DNA of 64,000 nt, from assembly GCF_032854445.1 (NCBI RefSeq), contig NC_088301.1:4203703-4267702 (forward strand), read 5' to 3'. Shown here piece after piece: positions 15,201 to 27,200 of this stretch (its first letter is position 1; each line of letters opens with the position of its first letter). Position numbers and translations under genes: made by a program. This stretch comes from Liolophura sinensis. Taxonomy: Eukaryota; Mollusca; Polyplacophora; Chitonida; Chitonidae. The notes under the pieces were generated by a model, which was not told the DNA's origin, did no database searches, and saw only the letters and a list, made by a program, of their open reading frames with translations.

Positions 15201-18200
15201 GTGATGGTATCGTCACCTGTAGCTACGGGAGAGTGTAGACAGGTGACAGAGAGGGAATGATAGCGATGGTATCGTCACCTGTAGCTATGGGAGAGTGTAG
15301 ACAGGTGACAGAGAAGGAATGATAGTGATAGTATCATCACCTGTAGCTATGGGTGAGCGTAGACAGGCGACAGAGAGGGAATAATAGTGATGGTATCGTC
15401 ACCTGTAGCTACGGGAGAGTGTAGACAGGTGATAGAGAGGGAATGATAGCGATGGTATCATCACCTGTAGCTACGGGAGAGTGTAGACAGGTGACAGAGA
15501 GGGAATGATAGTGATGGTATCATCACCTGTAGCTATGGGTGAGTATAGACAGGTGACAGAGAGGGAATGATAGTGATGGTATCATCACCTGTAGCTGCGG
15601 GAGAGTGTAGACAGGTGATAGAGAGGGAATGATAGTGATGGTATCATCACCTGTAGCTGCGGGTGAGTATAGATAGGTGACGGAGAGAGAATGATAATGA
15701 TGGTATCATCACCTGTAGCTACGGTGAGTACAGACAGGCGACAGAGAGGGAATGATGGTGATGGTATCGTCACCTGTAGCTACGGGAGAGTGTAGACAGG
15801 TGACAGAGAGGGAATGATAGTGATGGTATCATCACCTGTAGCTACGGGTGAGCACAGACAGGCAACAGAGGGGGAATGATAGTGGTGGTATATCATCACC
15901 TGTAGCTACGGGAGAGTGTAGACAGGCGACAGAGAGGGAATGACAGTGATGGTATCATCACCTGTAGCTACGGGTGAGTATAGACAGGCGACAGAGAGGG
16001 AAAGATGGTGATGGTATCGTCACCTGTAGCTATGGGAGAGTGTAGACAGGTGACAGAGAGGGAATGATAGTGATAGTATCATCACCTGTAGCTATGGGTG
16101 AGCGTAGACAGGCGACAGAGAGGGAATAATAGTGATGGTATCGTCACCTGTAGCTACGGGAGAGTGTAGACAGGTGATAGAGAGGGAATGATAGCGATGG
16201 TATCATCACCTGTAGCTACGGGTGAGTATAGACAGGTGACAGAGAGGGAATAATAGTGATGGTATCGTCACCTGTAGCTACGGAAGAGTGTAGACAGGTG
16301 ACGGAGAGGGAATAATGGTGATGGTATCGTCACCTGTAGCTACGGGTGAGTGTAGACAGGTGACACTGAGGGAATGATAGCGATGGTATCATCACCTGTA
16401 GCTATGGGTGAGCGTAGACAGGCGACAGAGAGGGAATAATGGTGATGGTATCGTCACCTGTAGCTACGGGAGAGTGTAGACAGGCGACAGAGAGGAAATA
16501 ATAGTGATGGTATCGTCACTTGTAGCTACGGGAGAGTGTAGACAGGTGACAGAGAGGGAATAATGGTGATGGTATCGTCACCTGTAGCTACGGGAGAGTG
16601 TAGACAGGTGACAGAGAGGGAATGATAGCGATGGTATCATCACCTGTAGCTACGGGTGAGTATAGACAGGTGACAGAGAGGGAATAATAGTGATGGTATC
16701 GTCACCTGTAGCTACGGAAGAGTGTAGACAGGTGACGGAGAGGGAATAATGGTGATGGTATCGTCACCTGTAGCTACGGGTGAGTGTAGACAGGTGACAC
16801 TGAGGGAATGATAGCGATGGTATCATCACCTGTAGCTATGGGTGAGCGTAGACAGGCGACAGAGAGGGAATAATGGTGATGGTATCGTCACCTGTAGCTA
16901 CGGGAGAGTGTAGACAGGCGACAGAGAGGAAATAATAGTGATGGTATCGTCACTTGTAGCTACGGGAGAGTGTAGACAGGTGACAGAGAGGGAATAATGG
17001 TGATGGTATCGTCACCTGTAGCTACGGGAGAGTGTAGACAGGTGACAGAGAGGGAATGATAGCGATGGTATCATCACCTGTAGCTATGGGTGAGTATAGA
17101 CAGGTGACAGAGAGGGAATGATAGCGATGGTATCATCACCTGTAGCTATGGGTGAGCGTAGACAGGCGACAGAGAGGGAATAATGGTGATGGTATCGTCA
17201 CCTGTAGCTACGGGAGAGTGTAGACAGGCGACAGAGAGGAAATAATAGTGATGGTATCGTCACTTGTAGCTACGGGAGAGTGTAGACAGGTGACAGAGAG
17301 GGAATAATGGTGATGGTATCGTCACCTGTAGCTACGGGAGAGTGTAGACAGGTGACAGAGAGGGAATGATAGCGATGGTATCGTCACCTGTAGCTATGGG
17401 AGAGTGTAGACAGGTGACAGAGAGGGAATGATAGTGATAGTATCATCACCTGTAGCTATGGGTGAGCGTAGACAGGCGACAGAGAGGGAATAATAGTGAT
17501 GGTATCGTCACCTGTAGCTACGGGAGAGTGTAGACAGGTGATAGAGAGGGAATGATAGCGATGGTATCATCACCTGTAGCTACGGGAGAGTGTAGACAGG
17601 TGACAGAGAGGGAATGATAGTGATGGTATCATCACCTGTAGCTATGGGTGAGTATAGACAGGTGACAGAGAGGGAATGATAGTGATGGTATCATCACCTG
17701 TAGCTGCGGGTGAGTATAGATAGGTGACGGAGAGAGAATGATAATGATGGTATCATCACCTGTAGCTACGGTGAGTACAGACAGGCGACAGAGAGGGAAT
17801 GATGGTGATGGTATCGTCACCTGTAGCTACGGGAGAGTGTAGACAGGTGACAGAGAGGGAATGATAGTGATGGTATCATCACCTGTAGCTACGGGTGAGC
17901 ACAGACAGGCAACAGAGGGGGAATGATAGTGGTGGTATATCATCACCTGTAGCTACGGGAGAGTGTAGACAGGCGACAGAGAGGGAATGACAGTGATTGT
18001 ATCATCACCTGTAGCTACGGGTGAGTATAGACAGGTGACAGAGGGGGAATGATAGTGATGGTATCATCACCTGTAGCTACGGGTGAGTATAGACAGGTGA
18101 CAGAGAGGGAATGATAGTGAGTGAGTAAGTGAGTGCTTGGGGTTTAACGTCGTACTCAACAATTTTTCAGTCATATGACGACGAAGGAATCTTTAGGGTG

Positions 18201-21200
18201 CGTGTACGTGTAATGTGCCTCCTTGTAGCAGGACGGATTTCCACCGCTCTTTTATTTAGTGCTGCTTCACTGAGACGACTTACCGAAGGCAAGTAAGCCA
18301 CCCTGCTCGAGCCATTATACTGATACGGGTCAACCAGTCGTTGCACTATCCCCTTCATGCTGAACGCCAAGCGAGGAAGTTACAATTTCCTCTTTTAAAG
18401 TCTTAGGTGTTACTCGATCAAGGATTGATCCGGGATCTACCGGTCCCGAAGCGGACGCTCTACCGACTGTGCTATCCGGGCCAGTCTGGAATGATAGTGA
18501 TGGTAGCTACTGGTGAGTACAGACAGCCGACGGAGAGGGAATGATAGTGATGGTATCATCACCAGTAGCTACGGGTGAGTATAGACAGGTGACAGAGAGG
18601 GAATGAGACTGATTGTATCATCACCTGTAGCTACGGGTGAGTACAGACAACCGACGGAGAGGGAATGATATTGATGGTATCATCACCTGTAGCTACGAGT
18701 GAGTATAGACAGGTGACAGAGAGGGAATGAGACTGATTGTATCATCACCTGTAGCTACGGGTGAGTACAGACAACCGACAGAGAGGGAATGACAGTGATG
18801 GTATCATCACCTGTAGCTACGGGTGAGTATAGACAGGTGACAGAGAGGGAATGATGGTGATGGTATCGTCACCTGTAGCTATGGGAGAGTGTAGACAGGT
18901 GACAGAGAGGGAATGATAGTGATGGTATCATCACCTGTAGCTATGGGTGAGTATAGACAGGTGACAGAGAGGGAATGATGGTGATGGTATCGTCACCTGT
19001 AGCTATGGGAGAGTGTAGACAGGTGACAGAGAGGGAATGATAGTGATGGTATCATCACCTGTAGCTGCGGGTGAGTATAGACAGGTGACAGAGAGGGAAT
19101 GATAGTGATGGTATCGTCACCTGTAGCTACGGATGAGTACAGACAGGCGACAGAGAGGGAATGATGGTGATGGTATCGTCACCTGTAGCTACGGGAGAGT
19201 GTAGACAGGCGACAGAGAGGGAATGATAGTGATGGTATCACCACCTGTAGTTACGGGAGAGTGTAGACAGGCGACAGAGAGGAAATAATAGTGATGGTAT
19301 CGTCACTTGTAGCTACGGGAGAGTGTAGACAGGTGACAGAGAGGGAATAATGGTGATGGTATCGTCACCTGTAGCTACGGGAGAGTGTAGACAGGTGACA
19401 GAGAGGGAATGATAGCGATGGTATCATCACCTGTAGCTATGGGTGAGTATAGACAGGTGACAGAGAGGGAATGATAGCGATGGTATCATCACCTGTAGCT
19501 ATGGGTGAGCGTAGACAGGCGACAGAGAGGGAATAATGGTGATGGTATCATCACCTGTAGCTGCGGGAGAGTGTAGACAGGCGACAGAGAGGGAATGATA
19601 GTGATGGTATCACCACCTGTAGTTACGGGAGAGTGTATAGACAGGTGACAGAGAGGGAATAATATTGATAGTATCATCACCTGTAGCTACGGGTGGTATA
19701 TTAGTTATGGTTGATGCAGTTAGTAACGTGTGGTTAAGTTGGTCAAGGATGGCTGAAGTGCGGGGTGGTATGGTAAATGTAAGTATTGGATGGTACAGTT
19801 TGTAATGAATGGTAAAAGTTACAAGGGATGGTACAATATTTTGAGAACAGTATTGCCCAGGATAGTGGAATTTGTAATCATTGGTACAGGAAGTTATATA
19901 TTTAGAGGATGATATGGTAAGTATAAATGTATACATCAACTTGGTGATGGTACAAGAAGTTAGGCCCTGGCATGGATGATTCTGGTATGGGTGAGATGAG
20001 ACACAGATTGTTTGATATGGTTAGTAATAGATGGTTCAGAAGTACATATTGGTATGATTGATAGCGTACAGTTTTTGGCTGAGGTACTGTGTATCGTCTG
20101 CGTGCAGTGTTTCCAGTTGTTAAATGTTTTGGTATGTAATTATTCTGACAGGAGCAGCAGGTCCTAGACATGTTGGCAGAATGCCAGACGGACGATGAGA
20201 AATGCTCCCAGTCTTATCAAAGCAGAGACCCGAAGGTAAGTTCATTTAATTATTTATTTATTATATTATTTATGTTTAATACCATACTGAAGGCTATTTG
20301 ACTTATACGATTACAGTTCAAGAACCTTGATAATGGATGCATGTATACACATGTAAGACTGCAGATGAATGTGTGCTGGAAAGAAAGGTGTTTAGGGATA
20401 CAGTAACGGTCAGGGTGTTACTCGGCAGCATATTCATTAAAGCCATTTCTCACTTGAAATACATTCTGTAAACCTTATTTTTGCATGGGCTCTAGATATT
20501 AAAATTTTGGCTATTTAAAATGTGTTAATATTTCAACTTCCAGTACCAAAAACAGTATGTAAAGCATTGTGACAAGATTTTAACTTTGAGCAATTTCTCT
20601 GAATAACCTTAATTATTAATAAAACAAAAAGAGACTAAATCTCAGAAAATTTCAGTGCTATATTTTCTGCTGTGCACTAATCAAACATTTCATGGGAAAG
20701 GTTGATGCGCCACAGAGCCCTTTTTCCGAAGACCTGTTAGTAATCACACAGCCTGACTTGTATTGCAGCCTTTGTCCAGCATGCCCTCCATTGCGCCACA
20801 GCCTGAATATAATGAGGATGACGATGATGATTTTGATGAAGATGATGATGATGATGATGTGGCTCCACAGAAGCCTCGCAGGGGGCAGGCACATAAATAT
20901 GGCCTTTATCCTGGGTCAGCCCTCTCTGCCTCCAGACAGACACAGCAAAAGGCCACTGCCACTCGCTCCCGTCCTAACTCTGCCCAGCGGCCGTTGTCAG
21001 GGCGACCAGAGTCAAGGCCACTCAGTCAGGCATCACGATCAAGGTCTGTGGGCAGAGTATCAAAACCAGCACCTGTTATTCCCAATATGGTTTGTATTGC
21101 ACTTTCTACTTCTTAAATTTTGTTTTAACTTTATACCATATATCAAATTTGAACTGTTATTGTCAGATGTTTATTTTTAAATATGGTAATTATTCATTGT

Positions 21201-24200
21201 AGTGTTCACTAAAAAAAAAAAAAAATCAGTATTCTGAAGTGTACATTTTTGCGTACATGATCAAGAATACAACTCATCCCGACTTCTGCAAACAGAAGCC
21301 CATGCAATTGTAAACCTTTGGACAGCCTTATTTAGTGTGATTTTTTGTCTTCGTGCCAGCCAGATACATGTATTCTATGGAGTGTTGTTTTCAGAAGTAG
21401 CCAGATACACATACTATATAGAGTGTTCTTTTCGGCATCCATCCAGATATACATACTATATAGAGTGTTGTTTTCTGAAGCCAGCCAAATACACATACTA
21501 ATTACTATGCAGAGTGTTGTTTTCTGTAGCCAGCCAGATACATACATGGAGTATTGTTTTCTGTAGCCAGCTACATACACATACTATATAGAGTGTTGTT
21601 TCTGTAGCCAGCCATATAGATGTACTCTATGGAGTGTTGTTTTCTGTAGCCAGCCAGATACACATACTACATGGAGTGTTGTTTCCTGTAGCCAACCAGA
21701 TACACATACTGTATGGAGTGCTGTTTCCTGTAACCAGCCAGATACACATACTATATGGAGTGTTGTTTCCTGTAGCCAACCAGATACACATACTGTATGG
21801 AGTGCTGTTTCCTGTAACCAGTCAGATACACATACTATATAGAGTGTTGTTTTCTGTAACCAGGCAGATACACATACTCTATAGAGTGTTGTTTTCTGTA
21901 ACCAGCCAGATACACATATTAAACAGAGTGCTTTTTGTTGTAGCCAGCCAGATACATGTATTCTGTGGAGTGTTGTTTCTGTAGCCAGCCACATACACAT
22001 ACCATATAGGACTGTTGTTTTCTGTAGCCAGCCAGATACACGTACTGTATGGAGTGTTGTTTCTGTAGCCAGCCAGATACATATATTCTATGGAGTGTTG
22101 TTTTCTGTAGCCAGCCAGATACACATACTGTATGGAGTGTTGTTTTCTGTAGACAGCCAGATACACATACTCTGTAGAGTGTTGTTTTCTGTAGCCGGAC
22201 AGATACACATCCTAAACAGATTGTTGTTTTCTGTAGTCAGCGAGATACACATACTAAACAGAGTGTTATTTTCTGTAGCCATTCAGATACATTTGCTGTA
22301 TGGAGTGTTGTCTGTATGCAGGAGGACCCTCTGGCAGTGTTGAGAGAGGAAGAGCTCGCTGAGAAAACGCTTCTCGCTCTGAACGATATGCGCATCAAAT
22401 TCCCAGGGAAAAACGACAGTGAGGCAGAGTGGATACTGGATAAGGTAAACTGACCTCATGTATTTCTGCAGAGGAAGCCAGTATAAGCTGGACTTTAACT
22501 CACAGAGACCACATTGTGCCCATTGTGGTGAGAAGGTCTGTGCCCAAGTGGTTAGCTTGCTCAAGCGCAGCATGATGACTCACAAATGTATGGTGTCAAT
22601 GGATAGTTTGTTGATAACCGCAAGAGAATACTTCTTTAGATGCCCAAGTGAATATATTTATTTTAAACACTTTTGTCAACAATGAGTGTTAAGTGAATAG
22701 TTAGAGAGTGAATGGTGGAAATGGAGGAAGAGGGCTAGCACTGGTAATAGGAAGAATAGGGCTAGCACTGGTAATAGAAGGAATATGGTTAGCACAGGTA
22801 ATAGAAGGAATAGGGTCAGTGCTGGTAATAGAAGGAATAAGGCTAGCACTGGTAATAGGGAGAATAGGGTCAGTGCTGGTAATAGAAGTAATAGGGCTAG
22901 CACTGGTAATAGGAGGAATAGGGTTAGCACTGGTAATAGGAGGAATAGAGTCAGCGTTGGTAATAGAAGGAATAGGGCTAGCACAGGTAATAGAAGGAAT
23001 GGGGTCAGTGGGTAATTGGACGAATAGGGTCTTTGGGTATTAGCAGGGATAGGGTTAGCTGTGATAATAGAAGGAATAGGATCAGTGGGTAATTGGAGGA
23101 ATAGGGTCAGTGGGTAACAGAAGTAATAGGGCTAGCACTGGTAATAGGAGGAATAGGGTCAGTGGGTAACAGAAGGAATAGGGTTAGCACAGATAATAGG
23201 AGGAATAGGATCAGTGGGTAACAGGAGGAATAGGGTCAGTGGGTAACAGGAGGAATAGGGTCAGTGCTGGTAATAGGAGGAATAGGGTCAGTGGATAACA
23301 GGAGGAATAGGGTCAGTGGGTAACAGGAGGAATAGGGTCAGCAGGTAACAGGAGGAATAGAGGGTCAGTGCTGGTAATAGGAGTGAGTGAGTGAGTGCTT
23401 GGGGTTTAACGTCGTACTCAACAATTTTTCAGTCATATGACGACGAAGGAATCATTAGGGTGCATGTACGTGTAGTGTGCCTCCTTGGTGCAGGACGGAT
23501 TTCCACCGCTCTTTTATTTAGTGCTGCTTCACTGAGGCGCCTTACCGAAGGCAAGTAAGCCGCCCCGCCCGAGCCATTATACTGATACGGGTCAACCAGT
23601 TGTTGCACTATCCCCTTCATGCTGAACGCCAAGCGAGGAAGTTACAACTTCCTCTTTTAAAGTCTTAGGTGTGACTCGATCAAGGATTGATCCTGGATCT
23701 ACCAGTCCCGAAGCGGACGCTCTACCAACTGTGCTATCCGGGCCGGTTGCTGGTAATAGGAAGAATAGGGTCAGTGGGTAACAGGAGGAATAGGGTTTGT
23801 GGGTAACAGGAGGAATAGGGTCAGTGCTGGCAACAGGAGAAATTGGGTCAGTGGGTAACAGGAGGAATAGGGTTTATGGGTAATAGGAGGAATAGGGTCA
23901 GTAGCCAGTCAGATGTTGAATGGAGGAATCCAAATGGATGATTCTGCATAGACAGACTGTGTTATCATTAAGTGTACATGTATGTATCTGGTAATTTGAT
24001 TAAGTTTATAGAATGTTTGGTTGTGCATGTTTGGGGGCAGTGTATGGATAAATTGAACAGGATTCAGTTCGGAAAGTGACAGTTACCGTAATTCTTCATT
24101 CTTTTCGCATTTTGTAAGGCGTTTATTCAAGCATATTCTGAAAGTATCATTGTGCGTACACTGATAAAGTTACGCTTTTTGTGATGCCTTGAAGTTAACC

Positions 24201-27200
24201 AATCCCACTAAAGTAATTTTGTCTCCAAAGTCAACCTAATGTGCTGAAAGTAGCTCTTTCATATGGGAAAAGGCTTAGGAGTTAGGGTAACCTCTTTTTA
24301 ACATACTTAAGATATGCCTTCCAATTTAATGAGCTGATTTTATCTATTGATTTCAGCTACATGAAAACTGGAAGTTCCACAAGCCTCGGATAGCATCCTA
24401 TTGGCTGGTGAAGTTAGACTCCATTAAGAGAAGGAAGGTAAGTCTGTGTGTATGTTCTAATACGGGAGAAGGATTAACTGCCTTGCCTTCTCCACAAGTC
24501 ACTATGTGTATGTCTATAGCTGTGTGTATTATCTTTGAGTCTTTTGCTTCCCACAGTGTAGGATATATTCTGTTGCATAGCAGATTATCAGTTAATCAGC
24601 AAAAGCTATCGGCAGCAATATCCCTTTGTATGTGTACTCTCTTTTTTATTTCCTGTATCTCTGAAGTAAATAATAACAGGTTTTATTGTTATATGGCATT
24701 GTTCATTGATTTCTCAGTGTGTACGGGAACTTTTTTTGCGTTGAAAATCTACAAAATTAAATCCCTTCACTTTTAATAAAGTATTAAATCTCTTGACATC
24801 TCAACCACCAGAGCAGAGGCCTATTGAAAACATGTCATTTTGCTTCAAAAATTATGCATCTTTTTAGGATATTTAAATTTTGGGGTTTTCATGTCAACAA
24901 TATTTGAAGAAATAATTTTCTTAGGGTTTGATATAGGACAAACCTTTGTATTTTCATTCATTCACACCAAACCTGATGGCATTGTCTGTTATTCACTCTT
25001 CCATGGCGAAGGTATTTTCTGATTCAAAGACTATATTTGTGGTAATAAACAGTATGGCAGTATAAGTGTTATCCACCATTGTTGTATATATATGACAACA
25101 CATCATTATAAAAAGACGTTACCATGTTGTATTGCTTAGAAACTTGGTGTCTGGCATGGATTGAATTAATGTCAAACTAAACGGTAACGGTGTCATTTCT
25201 TTGGCCCCTTTGACAGGTGATTGATATTGTGCGGTCTAATGTCCGTGCTGTCATACAGAAAGTGTGGAAACTGGGTGATATTGACAACTTGCGACTGATG
25301 CGAGTGATCAATCGAGTGTTCAATAGATTGTTATGGAGCCATGGCCAGGGCCTCTGGAACTGTTTCTCACCTTCAGGGTAAGGTCAAATGTCTGACTGTT
25401 AATGAGGAAATCTCTTTATGTCTCTTCACATCCAAATAAGACATGGCAGTATTAAAACCATGAGCTTTGCTGTTAAATTAAAGTTCATAGTGCTTGAAAT
25501 GTGAAAGTTGATTTTTGAAGTGTGTGGGTCAAATGCTCAACTGTGGGACCTTGACGTCATTTAATTGACGTCAAATGTTTCTTTGTCAGCAGTTCACAAT
25601 GATGTCACATTAAAGACAGTACAATATAACATTTGAAACTGAAACCTTGTAACATTGTAGAATGTCTGAAGGTTCTGCCTTACACTAGCACTACCTCATG
25701 GGATTGAAAACTTTGCTGCCTTGCCATTAATACTGAATTCAAATAAAAATTTGCAGAACTTTTCTTAACCCATTTTTCTTCTGCCGTCAAACAGGAATTC
25801 GTGGGAGACAATCTTCAGCAAAAGCTCTGACACTATCTCAGCCACAGAGATGAACTGTTGTCGGCGTATAGTGCAGCTGTGTCGCGACTGTTTGCTGATT
25901 GTCTATCAGTTTGCCGCTGAGGCTAAGACAGGGGCCAGCGTACAGGGTGGGGAAGTTCACCAGTCAGGCACCAGCGTACAGAGAAAACTGTAAGATATCC
26001 CAGCATGTGTCACACATTCCCTGTAGAGAATGCTGCACTGCACTACCTGCTGCTGGTGAAGATGTGCTCATGTATTCATGTGTCTCATATCCGTAGTGTA
26101 GACTTCATGCCTTCACTCACTACATCTGTTTTCACTTGGAGTTTGCCCAGAATCCCCTGAAGACACTGATCCACACAATGCGTTAGGCTTTGAGAGTCAA
26201 GAATTCAGAGTTTTAAGAATTTTTAGTTGGATCCTGTAAAATTAACTGTGTGTTATTTTCATGTTCACACCACCGACACAAGCCTTTATCACTAGGTTTA
26301 TAAATCAGATGAATTGGCTGGCTATTTTATGTTCTATCATTTTAGAAAAACATGTGTTAATTTGTGTTGATTTTGGATGCCTTGTCGGAGATATTTACCT
26401 TGTTTACTTTCCATACACAATGTGTTTGAATCTGAAATATTTTTTTTACATCCTGGTATGACTGTTGCAGATCATCTTCAGATGTAAATGACATGTTTAA
26501 ACATGCACATTTTATCTAGAGGTGAAATATTAATGTCACAGCGTAAGTATTTCAGAGTGTATTGAGGCGTGAGTGATTCAAGGACACATGTACACATTTT
26601 ATTTGAGGTGAAGTATTCACATTCCAGGCTGAAAGTTCCACTTTGTGATTAGATACACATGGCACACACACATTGTGTCTAGATGTGAATCACATTGGTA
26701 CACATGCACTTTGTGTTTACATGTGAATCACACAGGTACATGTACACATTGTGTTTACATGTGAATCACATAGAGAGATGATAAAGTTAAGGAGTGTGTG
26801 TGTGTGAAGAGATGAAAGATTACACTGACCTAACAAAAGTATTCAAGTCCATTTAACACTGCAATGCATACTTTGTTTTATACCAAGCAACGAAACCTGT
26901 CCATGGGGAACAACATGCAATAGTGTGCCCAGCATTGTTCAAAAGGTTAGCCTGTGAATGACACCCGCCTGAGAATGATACAAAGCGTGGGTTGAAATGC
27001 ATTATTGACATGAACTATTGAGTATAGTGATGCAAGGTACGCTTTGAAGTGAATTAATGTAAGGTTGAGAATGAGGACAAGTACAAATGCATGATGGGAA
27101 GAAAAATGAATCAATGTAAGGCTGACAATGCCGCATAGTGCAGCTCTGAGCTATGTATGGTGTCACTGTGTTCTACAGTGATTCTGATGATTTTTGCCAG

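Noticed and set aside
18167..18370. Minus-strand 67-codon frame, also found at 23429-23632
   Set aside because: Both are the same frame in two SINE copies, which are non-coding elements with a tRNA-like head.
15585..19939. Minus-strand open frames in the 62-bp array
   Set aside because: The 62-bp period shifts frame each unit; the frames are mosaics of three phases with no conserved residues.
20658..20943. Minus-strand His- and Ile-rich frames
   Set aside because: Antisense of the Asp-rich codons in TTLL7 exon 12.
21584..22282. Overlapping open frames on both strands with 14-residue repeats
   Set aside because: Produced by the 42-bp array (42 is divisible by 3); frames on both strands are equally open, which argues against coding.
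22676..23043. Leucine-rich (minus) and GNRRNR (plus) repeat peptides
   Set aside because: Translation of the 27-bp minisatellite in intron 13; no codon-level constraint.
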